NCBI GenBank assembly: GCA_036768485.1
Contig: JAVLUZ010000191.1
Coordinates: 1,176,242-1,240,241, forward strand
Source of the DNA: Mermis nigrescens
Taxonomy: Eukaryota; Nematoda; Enoplea; Mermithida; Mermithidae
DNA: 64,000 nt
Reading direction: 5' to 3'
In this document: in pieces, positions 47,041-57,788 of the stretch
Layout of the letters: every line of letters starts with the position of its first letter
Position numbering within the stretch: the stretch's first letter is position 1
The notes under the pieces: generated by a model
Databases searched by the model: none
Told to the model about the DNA's origin: nothing
The model's input: the letters and a program-made list of their open reading frames with translations, nothing else
Translations under genes and position numbers: made by a program

Positions 47041-47374
47041 TTGGCTGGTGCGATATTGAGTTGAGTATCTTTATTTTAAACTTAAATACCGAAATTTGAA
47101 CGTATTAACGTATTTTCAAAACGCTTTGAGAATATGTGTCCGAGAACTATTTTCTTTTTCTTCGTGTCAGCTAATATTCATTATTTCCCAGACTCGAGAT
47201 TTTCAAACAAAACGGGAAAATCTAAGAAATTCATTTCGAAAAAATGATAATTTTCAAATAAGTACCTTTTTACTTATTATTATAAAAATGATTACACTCG
47301 CATAATGATTTATGTTGATTTTAAAATGTCACAGGTTTATTTCGATAGATTTGAAAAATATAAGATTTATTTAT

Positions 47375-47460
47375 TAATATATTATTATTATTATTATTAC
47401 TATTATTATTATTATTATTATTATTTATTAACATTATTATTATTATTATTATTGATATTT
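47375..47460. repeat. (ATT)n microsatellite
   Basis: Mostly perfect TTA/ATT trinucleotides with a few interruptions. A frame reading poly-Tyr crosses it and is not a gene. Confidence 0.9.
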
Positions 47461-47726
47461 GATTATTCATTATTGATCAATTCTTAATTATTATTTGATG
47501 TTGTCTTAAAATAAATCGACAAAAACTTTTTATTTTGCATGCTAAAGAATAATAATTATACTACGAGTATCACTGACGACATAGTAAAATGCACTAGAGG
47601 TCAGGCATTGAAGTTCAATTAAAATTTTCTGATCGATTGTCAAATCACTGTTTCGTATCCCAGCGGTTTTAAAATAAGGAGATATTCGTTCCATCAGTAA
47701 TCTAGCGTGAAATGACGTGAGTCTAA

Positions 47727-48411
47727 AGGCCCTGCTATATTCGCCGCGCGGCGCCGCGTGGCGCCGCGTGGCGAAGTAGCTGCTATTCTTCCAACGCGGC
47801 GCCACGCGGCGCCGTGCCGCATGGCGCCGCGTCGCGCCGCGTGACATGGGTTGTGCTGCTGTACTTCCACGCGGCGCCGAACGGCAGAAAAATATTTATT
47901 GATGTTGTAACTGCAGTAAAACAGCAAAAAATAAAACATGTGTAAACTGTATACTGTATTCTGTGTCAAGAAAACAAGTAAAAGGGTATAGGTCAACGAT
48001 TGTGTACATTGAAAACTGTACTCATTTTAGGTTTCTCGCATCATGAAAACAAGTTTTGAAAGGCATGGAGACAAACATTTTCGCACACAGACATCTTAAA
48101 AATCGATTATATATTCAATTTTCACGCTTTCACGTATGCATAAACATCAGTACATCATAAAAAATGCTAAAATCAAGCTTTCCCTCATAAATACATGATA
48201 AATATAGGCCGCCGCGTCCCACCGCGTGGCAAAAGTTTGATCAGTGTTCAAACTTCAATTTATCTGCCACGCAGCGCCGCGCTGCGCCGCGCGGCGCCGT
48301 GGGGCGATGCGCTGCTATACTTCCACGCGGTGCCGCGCGATGCCGCGTTTAGAAGTATAGCAGCACATTTTGTCATTGCGGCGCCGCGCGGCGGGAAGTA
48401 TAGCAGGGCCT
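47727..48411. mobile_element. Harbinger-type MITE with GGCGCCGCG palindromic arms
   Basis: The ends AGGCCCTGCTATA and TATAGCAGGGCCT form a perfect 13 bp inverted repeat, flanked by TAA on both sides (47724-47726, 48412-48414). A 3 bp TWA duplication is the PIF/Harbinger signature. Inside are arms made of GGCGCCGCG and CCGCGYGGCGCC repeats with TAGCTGCTAT and ACTTCCACGCGG interludes. The GC content is extreme in otherwise AT-rich DNA. The core (about 47880-48210) shares a CTTGTTTTCTTGACACAG-type motif with FB-C. Frames reading RRHAAPRG are array translations. Length is 685 bp. Confidence 0.8.
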
Positions 48412-48587
48412 TAAAGCGTTCTTTAAACTGCATCGGCGGCAAATGAAAATTAATTCTCTCCTTGTAATTTTTTGTAATACCGATTTGCTCATCGTCAGAT
48501 GTATGATCCATTTCGAAGGTCCCGACAAACTTACAGCGCCAAACAATATGCAAAAGATCGACTTAACGCGTTTGGAAAAATTTTTCC

Positions 48588-48788
48588 AATTGAAAATCGA
48601 CTCGGGAAAAGTAATGCTTTTTTCCAAGTAAATTTTCCAAGACTTGGAATTCAAGTCAAAAAATTCAGAAGCAAATGAAGCGACCCTTGGAAAAAGGAAA
48701 ATGACGGAGCAAATGAACAGAGACCCTGAAAAATTTAGCGTTTTTCTAAGACTTGGATCTTGGGACTTGGTATTCCAAGGGCTCCTGA
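48588..48788. repeat. CTTGGAA/TTCCAAGT subterminal repeat tract (right)
   Basis: TTTTCCAAG, GACTTGGAATT, CTTGGAAAAA, GACTTGG and TTCCAAGGG recur, mirroring 44349-44577 just inside the right inverted end at 48781-48858. Confidence 0.65.
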
Positions 48789-48859
48789 CGCGCTCTTGTT
48801 GGAGTCGGACTTATTTTGCAACGAGCGGCGTGCCCCAAATGCATTTCAGCCAAATATTG

Positions 48860-50260
48860 TTTAAAAACGTATTATACGAGTAGTAGTAAAACGATAAATA
48901 ATAGCCGAAAAATAAATGCTATAGGCGAAATTGGAAGAATTAAATTTCGTAAAAAAATGAAAAATTCGTTATTTCCGTCGTCTGAAGCATAGACTTCGTT
49001 AGATGCGTGTCATCCGGATAATACGGAATCTTCCTCTAAATTCACCTCGCTAAGATAAAAGAAATTTCAAAATGCTACAATGTATGTTAAACTCGTTCGT
49101 CAATTCCCTACTAAGACGAAGACAGTATACATTTTATCATTAGCGTAAGGCAGAGGTAAGCTCAAAATACTCATAAGAATGGTGTGATTTTAAAGATTTA
49201 TTGGTCGAATAAATTCAAAATCTAATCGATGCGCAAAATCCAGCGATCATCGCGTAAAATTTGCAGATAATTTAAATCTTCACTAAAACTACGAATTCTA
49301 TAATTTTAATTCGCGTAAGACTAAAACTTGACTAAAACGGTCCTTCGAGCCCAGTCCATAATTTTATATGACAAACACCCATACATCCATTTTAAAGCAG
49401 TCGTAACCATAGATGCACAGCGTGGCTGATCTGCCGGGGAATGAAGTTAACCAGTCTGAAAGGAGGTCTAAAATTTAGCTTTTTCTAGGGCCAAAATGGC
49501 CTGAAAAACTGGTATAAGCACTAAAATATCGTTTTTTGAAGCACTTTTGAAGAAAATTTTCAATCACATCTATTTTTGGCCTTTATTTTGCCTTATTTTC
49601 CCCACAAAATTTTCCGTTTTCCATTCAAAAGTTCTAGACCCCAAACCTACTCCTTCACGTCGTAACAGCAGTTTTATCTTGATTACTATTCCATGACACA
49701 TTCAGCCGTACGTCGTAAGATATTAAGAAAAAGTGTATGAAATTAATATATTATTTTACGGGATGTCATCAAAATAAAATAATTACTTAAAATTGAACTT
49801 CTTTAAGCCTGTTACAAATTTTAACACGATACAAAAAGTCTCATTCTAGGCGCTTGATATAAAACATAATAAGGGTCAATAAACAAGGAATAAAACTTAA
49901 GTTAAATTATATTATCTACGTAAATGATTTTATGTCTCATCTGTAAATCTCCTTATCCAAAATCTTAAATAAAAAAATGTTCTAAAAGAATTAGTTTAAG
50001 AGCCTACATTTTTTGCATTTTTTTTTGTCATTTTATACGCAATCCAAAAAATATTTTATTTATAACAAATACTCTTCTATATAAGACATCAACAACTATA
50101 ATTATAATCTCCTTAAATTTTGAATCATTTCTTTCAATTTTATAAACTTCAACTAATAAAGTTCTCCATTTTTTATCACAGATATTTTAACTTTCTTACA
50201 CATATTATAGATGACTTTCCTATCCCGTTAGATTAAAAAAAATTCTAATAAATTATATAT
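48860..50260. other. K2P intron, no gene recognised
   Basis: AT-rich intronic DNA. A patch at 49410-49660 (CATAGATGCACAGCGTG, GGGCCAAAATGGCC, TTGCCTTATTTTCCCC) resembles 21150-21420 (ACAGATGCACAGCGTGTCAG, CGCCTTATTCCCCTC), so it is a further low-copy repeat. No exon was found. Confidence 0.4.
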
Positions 50261-50264
50261 ATTA

Positions 50265-51850
50265 TATTATAGGTAGCACGATAGCGCTACCTTTTTTTCT
50301 TATATGTTTATCACAGCGAGTGCGAAATTTGTGTCCCGCTCACTCACAGCAACAACGGCACACACATGGGAGGTGCGGTTTTTTTTAATCGATAGATAAT
50401 TGAAAAATTCGATGCCGATGTTTTTTGTTTAAACTCAATACCGAGTTAGCTATGTAGGTGTGTACGGTGTAAAGCAAAAAATCAAATGATTTGCGGTGAA
50501 CCGATTTTTTAAACGTTACCCCTGAGCTGTAGATTACGAATCTACTCTTAAAATTTCTTTACACTCAATGGTTGTTGCACAAAAATGTAAAGTATACGGG
50601 TTTTTTACTCTTTGTGTGTCCTTCAGCTTATCTAACTCAACTTTAGTTTCTGTGCAGTCCAATTGATTTAATGTTGTAGGGGATTACAATATCTCAAAAC
50701 CTTTTCTTCTTCTCTTATTACGCAATAATTCTTGATCTGTGATCGTTTTAGTGTAAAGGGTTCGAGACAAAAAACAAAATTTCTTCAGATACTCAGCTAA
50801 GTAGGCGGATCATGCTAATAATGCTTAAGAGGTGCCTTGACCTTAGCGTTACAGATCCTAGTTTATTTTGTTTCTACACACCCAATATTGCGTTATTAGC
50901 ACAAGTGTAAAGTTTACACCGAGAAGCACTTTTCCGCCCAGAGCTTTGGGTATCAAACAATTTGCGGAGGGCCAATTTCAGTTTCTAAAATGTTGCCTCG
51001 AGTTCTAGATTACGAATGTGACATTAAAATTTCTTTACACTCAATGGTTGTTGCACAAAGGTGTAAAGTATATCGTGACTAAGTATTGAAATCCGCCGAT
51101 ATCTTGAGTTGGTGCAGAGGCTGACGCATCCCTTCTCGCGTACGGATTTAAAAAAGACTAATGACACTTTTCATTTTTTAATTCTTTTGGAAAAACCATG
51201 CACTCTATTTGCTTATTCATTTATTCAGGTTCTTCAGATGACACTTTTTTGTTTTTTTGAATTTCGCCTCAGTTCTCGAATGGGAGTGTAAAGAGTGCGA
51301 AAATCTGGGGGGAGGGGGGTTTGAAAAGACACATTTTGGTCGAATTTTCGACTTGTTTATGTCTGCCAACAAGTCCGGTTGTGAGTTTAAAAAACGTTTT
51401 CTGATAGAAATGTACTACGGATCAAGGGCTATCTTGTGCTTACCAGCAAACTCTTATGCAATCAATACACAGTACCAGGGGTTTAAAGTTTGCACTCTAG
51501 TGCTTGAGTAAAAAAACATATTTTGGTAAAGATTTCCCCTACAAACTTTTTCGGTTATAAGTCGGGATGAATTGAATACACACGTCGAAGCAAGCCTTGT
51601 TCGAAAAAACGTAATATTGAGTTGTTTATGGGGGTGTAAAGTTCGAAATCTGAGATGTAAAATGGGCTGTAAAACAGGTTTATTTTTCGTATTTCGATTG
51701 GTAAATCATATGAAATATTTTGCGAAACATAAGTTTGGCACTTACAAACGTACTACAATCAAAGGGCTACAAACTGGCCCGAACCTAATTTATTTACACT
51801 CAATGGGGCGTTAAGTTCAGATTTTTAAAGTTTACAATGTGGTGGACAGT
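50265..51850. repeat. GTGTAAA satellite block S4
   Basis: It begins with a TATAGGTAGCACGATAGCGCTACC palindrome-like start at about 50270. It continues with words shared with S1-S3: GTAAAGAGTGCGAAAATCTG, TCGACTTGTTTATGTCTGCC, TTACACTCAATGG. TCTTTACACTCAATGGTTG followed by GCACAAA(A/G) occurs twice (50560, 51035). A T module follows at 51978. It lies in the K2P intron. Confidence 0.75.
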
Positions 51851-51977
51851 GGAAAATACGTGGATACGAAGGTAGTCAGCGTTGCTACTTGCCAGCAATT
51901 TAAAAAAAATAAACATTGTATATTTCGTTAATACACTCTCATCTAAAACTTTGAACATTATTTAAAAAAGATACTTT

Positions 51978-52155
51978 TAGAGGTCGCAGAATATACTTAG
52001 ATTTTTTGCGTTGCTTAGAGAAAGTGTGATTTTTAGCAGATTTTGCGACTTTAGGTAGCCTTTTCCTAGTCCCCTCCTTTTACATTCTTAATAATCCACA
52101 ATTCCAAGTATATTCATATTTTTTGATCAATCAGAGAATTTTTCATTGCTAGTGT
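51978..52155 (+). repeat. T module abutting K2P exon 2 donor
   Basis: GTCGCAGAATATACTTAGAT, CTAGTCCCCTCCTTTTACAT, TTCCAAGTATATTC, GAATTTTTCATTGCTAGTG. It ends about 25 bp from the 5' splice site of the exon at 52180-52406, with a short TGTATG/GTGT tract between. Confidence 0.8.
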
Positions 52156-52179
52156 ATGTATGTATGTGTGTATGTGTAC

Positions 52180-52406
52180 CTTCGCTTCGGCAACTAGTCG
52201 TTCGCGCTCTTTCATCCATTTTGGACAAAATTTCCACATGAAGGACGTATAAAAAGAAGAGCATAGTCTTACGAATGAAACGAATGTTTCTGATAAAAAT
52301 TTTCCTATGTCAGCCGCCGTAATGAACATTAAAGGAATTCCTAACAATGCGAATAATACCGCAAAAATCATGCCTTCGTTTGTCACAGGATCAATGTGAC
52401 TATATC
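52180..52406 (-). CDS. K2P channel exon, first filter end and TM2
   Basis: The 3' splice site CAATTTTTTAG is followed by GA, completing a Gly codon: TACG|YSHIDPVTNEG. TM2 follows, GMIFAVLFALLGIPLMFITA, with the GIP and ITAADIGKFLSE motifs of the TWK family. It continues to a basic cytoplasmic segment (WKFCPKWMKERERLVAEAK) and ends AAG|GTACAC in phase 0. The first filter therefore reads T-A-C-G-Y-S: the last glycine of TxGYG is a serine, and the filter is split by the intron between its Gly and Tyr codons. Both bases flanking the junction support this reading. Confidence 0.92.
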
Positions 52407-54199
52407 CTAAAAAATTGGTACAAAAATAGTTATTACGGAGAAAACAAAAAGGAACCTTTGCGGACATTGAGAATTGGATAATAAATTCGAATTGAAAACA
52501 TAAAAAAAATCAATCAATTCAACGTCAGACCTTTACTAGTCGGTATCTTGGTAAGAAAACTTAGGCTACCGATCAATTTCCTAAATTTTAGTCTGATACC
52601 TTGAAAGAGTAAAAATGTTTTTATCGATCTGATAATTATTTTGATTCCTTATCTATTGTAGTATTTATTTATTTTTTATTTATTGCACTGCATTATTCAA
52701 TATAAATATCGAGCCAATTTTTTATATATTTTTGTATCAGCGATTTTGTACAAGGTCCTTTCATAAATTTCTAAAAACTCTTAGGGAATAATTTTTCAAG
52801 ATGGTCCCTAAAAATCTGTGTATTATATGTGAGTTCAGATAGAATAGAATATGGTACATTAAGCGTTATGTAAAGTAAAATTGGGTTTTTCTACTTTCAG
52901 TTATGCAGTTTAGCCAATTCATAATTTTCTGATTGTAAACCAATACAAAAAATTTTTAGCACGGTTCGAAACGCCAAAACCAAATAGGTATGTTTTGCAA
53001 AGTGGAAAATATTTCGAATTAGAAATTTAAATGTAGGTAATTTGAAATTAAGCTCTCGGAAATTAGAACGTTTTACTGAAATTTCTATTTTTTTAAAGTC
53101 TCCTTTTTTGGCTTTTTTATCGGGTGATTGGAGAAAGTAAGATTCACGACGTACACACACATGTATAAAAAGGACATTATGTAAATACATGTAAAGCATG
53201 GGAATTCTGGTGGATCAATCTGAAAAATTTTTAAAAATGCCTTTTTGGGTTAAAAACGATGGGTACACGTCAAAAACACAGTCTTTTGTCGTTTCGGACA
53301 ATGCTCGTTCTTTCTAAAATATAAAAACACAAAAAAAATTTTGAAAAAGTTTGAAAAATTGAGTAAATTGAACAAAATATAGTCACAAAAATGTGTCTAT
53401 GGCGCTAAGTGCCAAAAATTTGAGATTTTTGAGCCAAAATAAGGAGCTGAAAACGCTTGAAAATGTAATCGTTTTACAATTTTTGCAAAAAATCGATAAT
53501 TCTGGGGGGTCGGGTCGCGGCCATTTAGCGGGGTCAGTAGCCATTCTCAAGGATGGGGGTTAAACCACCACCAAGCAATTAAGAACATGTATGTACTCAT
53601 CTCTTAGCGTTTTTGCCTTCCAAATTTTTTACGCTTCGCGCCGGATAAAATTAGTTAATTTCTTGCTCGTTCACAAGCCATATTTTTGTAACTATGTGAC
53701 TACATGGGCAAAAACAGAGAAATTTTGGCTATTCTATCTCATTGTAAGCAACGAGTCCAAATATTATACAAGCCTAGCGCCATATTCATTAATATTTTTT
53801 GTCAAACTCATTAAACTGCAAAGTGAAAAGTTGCACTTATTTTGGCTATCATTAGTCATCCTCTAGCCTAAGTTTATTTGAATTCTGCAGCCCATTTTCA
53901 ATTGAAATGCTATTCAACGACATACCAACGAAGTTTGCTCAATTTTCATACTGAGTTTCTAGATATTTCAAAATTTTTTTTATAAAATTTCCCGTCACAA
54001 AAATAATTCTAGACTATAGGAAATGGCAAAAAGTCGCCGTCCTCATGCTGATAATACGTACAATCCAAGAATACGTATAATATTCTTAGCTGCAAATGTC
54101 GATTTTGATTTGAATTTTTCGTTCATCACTTTTATAATGTGCGGTGTAGGAAAAATTAGCTGGAACCATTCTAGTCGTACACGGGATGCAATTTGTTAC
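52407..54199 (-). other. K2P intron 1 with R3 repeat
   Basis: The donor TGTG|GTAACA and acceptor are clear. The region 53190-53590 is a copy of dispersed repeat R3 (GCATGGGAATTCTGG, CACGTCAAAAACACAG, GGCGCTAAGTGCCAAAAATTT, a TTCTGGGGGGTCGGG stretch). The rest is AT-rich and shows nothing recognisable. Confidence 0.7.
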
Positions 54200-54554
54200 C
54201 ACATGCTGTAAGGACAGTAAGCGCGTAGAGGATGGCCGTTGAAAAAGTCCATTTGGTTTCAAGCGGCAGCTGGTCGTCAGAGAGGCGTCGGTTGAAAAAG
54301 AACACGGACACATTTTGCAGATGTTCGTAAACACGTCCAGTCCACTCAGCGTGCTCCAAGTGCAGCGATTGCGTGTGCAGACGCCACGTTTCGTCGGCCA
54401 CCCGACGGAACAACGAATCCAACTCGACAAGGCGGCCGTGGCGCCGCGTGATCTCTGTGCCATTCTCCAGCCGCTGCAAAATCGCCGCACCGGCTGCTAA
54501 ATATGATAGCAGCACGCTGATCAGAAGAACATGCGGCACTGCTATCTTGAGCAT
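54200..54554 (-). CDS. K2P channel first exon found (TM1, cap, first pore helix)
   Basis: ATG at 54554 opens MLKIAVPHVLLISVLLSYLA and AGAAILQRLE, the TM1 of a two-pore-domain K+ channel, with NGT and NVS glycosylation sequons. A long extracellular cap segment (RRHGRLVELDSLFRRVADE...) leads to the pore helix WTFSTAILYALTVLTACG. The exon ends TGTG|GTAACA in phase 1. Five exons join to about 428 codons, close to the usual TWK size. The ATG directly follows TTACGTGACAG, which looks like a 3' splice site, so a further 5' exon or a trans-splice acceptor is possible. Plausible role: a leak K+ conductance in excitable cells. Confidence 0.92.
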
Positions 54555-56095
54555 CTGTCACGTAATAAAAAAGAGTCGCTATGAAGTTTATGGCCGATAA
54601 ATAGGAGCTACACTTTATGGCGGAGGTCTACCTACTGGGAGTCAGCCGGTTGCGGAACCAATTAGTTCATTTTTAGTTCACACTTTATTCACAATTTTGG
54701 CTTTTTAGTGTAAAGTCTATATTCCAAAAAACTTTCTACTTTTTCCTTCTGGGTTTTCAGGACCCTCATTCCCACGTATGTTTGATTGTAACACGCAACC
54801 ATAAATGTACATGTGGAGCTTTTTTGTGCTAAAGGATATTAAAGATTAATATGAATGATAAAATAGCAAAATACTGAAAAATTGTCACTTTATACTTAGT
54901 TTCAAGCACTACTACAAAAATTTGAATTTTACTCCGCTTTTGATTTGATTTTTACCAGAACAATTTGCATTTTCCCTCAGTCCCTTTCCCTGTGCAAACT
55001 ATGGACTCAAGACTTAACGCGACCATAAATGGGCGTAGGGAGTAGGTGGGAGTTAGACCGCAGAATTCAAAAAACCTGTACAGAATACGATTAAACCCAA
55101 CATTAAATTTTTTATGCTTTTTCCGAATTTGCCCTATCAGACCTTTTCCTAAAATTTATTTGCAGCACATTACGAATGCAAACCCTTGCGGTATGTAGCG
55201 ACTAACACACGACTCTCATGTACAGGCAATACTCAATTAAGTACGAAAAACCTAACTCTAGGCAGCTTTTAGAATAAAGCACGGTTTTATTCAAACATAG
55301 CTGCTTTATAGCTACTGAAATAGTTTTTTCCGCTTTGCATGTGATAAAAGTAATCAAATCATCTTTCAAAAATTCATCGCTGTAAATAAGATATATCTGG
55401 ACTCATTTAAGCCTTTATAAATCTCAATCTTAATAACATTCGGATATAAAGTCTTCGCCGTTTGTAAGTACAAATCAATGTTTATTAATTAAAATGTAAA
55501 AGCTAACAATCTAGTATATAATCTTATTTCCAAAAATTACAAAGAATTTAAGTTGGGCCATTTCTCATTTTATTTTAAAATTATTTATCCGATGCTTGCC
55601 AATAATTGTCGCCTAAGCTGAATATGGGGATTGATCGTATTCACCAAGTAACAGCTTATAACGGTTTATTATATTGTGGTATGTTATATTTGTAAGGCGC
55701 GTTAGGTTGAAGCATGGCGTAGAGCATGGTACATCTTTAAGCCACTGTATCGGTAGTCCCACCGGCTCCTTAAGCCCAATGTTCCAATGGATTTAGCAGA
55801 AAAAAATCTCGACAGGTCTCTATTTCGATAGACCCACTAATAATATACCATGTCTCCCTAGACCCTTATTTTATAGCGTGTGTAGTGTTTATAACATAGG
55901 CGAGGTGCGCCCTCGCCCTAAATCAAGGTCGCACCAGGGCGCAAATGGGTGTGGATGGTGTGCCCGAACCTGCCCAGAACCGCCAGTAAGGCTATGGAGT
56001 CCCTCAGGAAGGGGGTCCTGGAAAGGATTTTCTATTTTATCGATTTTTCCACTGTAACAGTCGGTTCCGAAGCAAGTTATTCCGAAACAATATGG
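54555..56095. other. Upstream of K2P, no gene recognised
   Basis: AT-rich DNA that should hold the promoter of the K2P gene or an additional 5' exon. No distinct promoter element, repeat or exon was recognised. Confidence 0.45.
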
Positions 56096-56098
56096 CAT

Positions 56099-56099
<1 letters not shown>

Positions 56100-56182
<83 letters not shown>
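56100..56182. repeat. (GT)n microsatellite
   Basis: About 40 uninterrupted GT dinucleotides, followed by GCGGGG. Frames reading poly-CV or poly-HT through it are artefacts. Confidence 0.97.
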
Positions 56183-56183
<1 letters not shown>

Positions 56184-56204
56184 GGGTTAGAAGTGGATGT
56201 GGGG

Positions 56205-56425
56205 CTAGGGGTTTCATAACCGCCACCTAGGGTCACAAACGCCACCGAGGTGAACAATTTCCACTAAGGTTCACAAGCGCCATCAAGTTCTACAATCGTC
56301 ACTGGGGTCCACCAGTGGCATTGAGGCCATAATCACCCTGGGAATTCACAAGTGCCACTGGGGTCCACAAGCGCCACTGAGGTCCACAAGCGCCACCAAG
56401 GTTCAGTATAGCCACTCTGGGTAAT
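56205..56425. repeat. Tandem array, ~18-20 bp unit (GTCCACAAGCGCCACTGAG)
   Basis: About ten degenerate units run from CGCCACCTAGGGTCACAAA to GCGCCACCAAGGTTCAGTATAGCCACTCTGG. The array adjoins the broken end of the minus-strand PolB fragment. A related piece (AGTGGCTAGGTGAACATTGG) lies past the MITE at 63535-63912, behind the other PolB fragment. Confidence 0.85.
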
Positions 56426-56429
56426 TATA

Positions 56430-56880
56430 GCTACCAATGCTCATATGTGTACAACTATTTTGTGATCAGGTCATAATGATTATTATCTATGTACATGCAA
56501 ATTAATTTTTATATCGGTCTTAGGCCTTTCATAAAACAAAATGTTGTCCGAGTATATCTGGATTCGGTAGACAGATACCAGAATACTTTGAATTTTTTAA
56601 ACAGTTTCAGGATCGTATTTTTTATTGGTGCTAAAGTTAGCCTTACGCATTACATCTAAAGCCAGCTGCTTTTGCAGTATGCAGCTGCTTTTATTGCCTT
56701 TCCTAATAGACTCTCATTTTGGGCTATTGTCCAGCTTTGCTATTCCTGTAACAACAGCCCAAGAATACTGACGCTGAGAAAGTGGGACTTGGACTTAAAC
56801 AGGGAAATAAAGACTTGAATGGCTGATTTCAATGCCTACCATACTGTCTGCAGGGTAATTTTTGAGCGTCTTATGATTGC
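56430..56880 (-). pseudogene. Polinton/Maverick DNA polymerase B, N-terminal fragment
   Basis: This follows the capsid gene directly on the minus strand. It matches the plus-strand PolB fragment at 62945-63520 in order: AAGACGCTCAAAAATTACCC, CATTCAAGTCTT, GTTGTTACAGGAATAGCAAA, ATTCAAAGTATTCTGG and ATCATTATGACCTGATCACA. About 200 bp present in the other copy is missing here, and there are several stops. It ends at GAGCATTGGTAGCTATA, the same point as the other copy. Polinton PolB is the protein-primed polymerase that copies the element. Confidence 0.75.
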
Positions 56881-57346
56881 CTAATTGTCTTTTGCATCAA
56901 CATCACCTCCACCTTCACGAAAATATGACGCTGCTTGCAAGTGTGACTGCTTAGCATCATATCCATAATTCACTTCAAACTCAAAGTATGATCTGTATGC
57001 ATATTTATTAGAGCTGTCGAAAACTAATTTACCTCCTATAAAGCATTTTATCTGCTTGAAGAAGGTTTTACTAATAAGCTTTATAAATACATAGTCGGGT
57101 ACTGCTGCTCTAGCAGCAACTGTCCTTTTTTTATTTGTAGTAACTTACAAATGTAATTTTTATTCAGCTAGAGATAATTGGGTCTGGGGTTATTCTGAAT
57201 TCATAAGACCCCTCATTGTTAATCGGATGGGTGGGCAGGATTTTATGCCAAAAGCCTTGCTTTATAACAACCTGGGTAGGAGGGACCGTGAAAAGGTCAA
57301 ATTCACTTTTAGTACTTGGGATAGATTTTACATATATGAGCGCCAT
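56878..57346 (-). pseudogene. Polinton/Maverick major capsid protein, N-terminal part
   Basis: The first frame starts MALIYVKSIPSTKSEFDLF and continues TVPPTQVVIKQGFW, then ..SYEFRITP. SELDLF..PPTQ near the N-terminus is the conserved start of Polinton major capsid proteins (double jelly-roll). After a stop and frame change, a second segment reads KQIKCFIGGKLVFDSSNKYA and YRSYFEFEVNYGYDAKQSHL, the next conserved block. The rest of the capsid (several hundred residues) is deleted, and the sequence runs straight into PolB. An upstream in-frame ATG at 57379 is less likely to be the start. Confidence 0.82.
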
Positions 57347-57388
57347 TGTTTTCAGAAAAAGCATCAATTCTGTTAGCATCTACATACT

Positions 57389-57722
57389 GTGACCCACTTC
57401 CGAGTCCTTCCCCTTGCTGCTGTAGAGATTTAGAGGCCTCATCAAAAAGTTGTGCAGCTTCTCAATTTGAATATTCCATACTAGACTCGAAAAGCGGTTT
57501 TCCCTGAGCCAAATCAGATGCTATATTTGCAACCACCACTAAAGCATGCTTTCCAACTCCCTTACTAATAGATTGCAAAACAGGGACAGCCATTCTGAAA
57601 AGGAAACAAAAAAACTGCCAGGGCCAAGACCCCACTGGTATGGAATGCCTTTGAACCCCTCCAACAACCCATAGGCAGTTTGGGCTACCTGCCCTGTATA
57701 ATATTCCAACCAGACGCTTAAA
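57389..57722 (-). pseudogene. Polinton/Maverick minor capsid protein
   Basis: YYTGQVAQTAYGLLEGFKGI precedes a Gly-rich GLGPGSFF and, after one frameshift, RMAVPVLQSISKGVGKHAL and VANIASDLAQGKP, ending near LQQQGEGLGSG. The order of a short Gly/Tyr start, GxGLGSFF, a VP.....GK.VGK amphipathic stretch, NVASDxxxG and a QQxGxGLG tail is typical of the Polinton penton/minor capsid protein. At least one frameshift and one stop inactivate it. It lies directly upstream of the major capsid pseudogene on the same strand. Confidence 0.75.
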
Positions 57723-57788
57723 TCGTCAGAAGTAAATTGATGGTGGATTTTTGTGATTTTATTCAAATAAATTGAATACGATAAGAAT

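Larger units (their letters stand above)
42941..48858. mobile_element. Candidate 6 kb PIF/Harbinger-type element with inverted ends
   Basis: TGAAATGC...GCCGCTCGTTGCAA, then ATAAGTCCGACTC and AACAAGAGCGC at 42941-43021 is repeated inverted at 48781-48858. Inside both ends are CTTGGAA/TTCCAAG-rich subterminal stretches (44349-44577 and 48588-48788). The span contains a Harbinger-type transposase pseudogene and at least four later insertions. The exact terminus and a 3 bp duplication could not be resolved. It lies wholly within the K2P intron between exons 2 and 3. Confidence 0.45.

Noticed and set aside
47542..48654. Arg/Ala/His-rich frames (RRHAARRRVAPR)
   Set aside because: Translations of the GGCGCCGCG palindromic arms.
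55889..56257. Frames with poly-His/Thr and poly-Cys/Val
   Set aside because: Produced by the (GT)n microsatellite.
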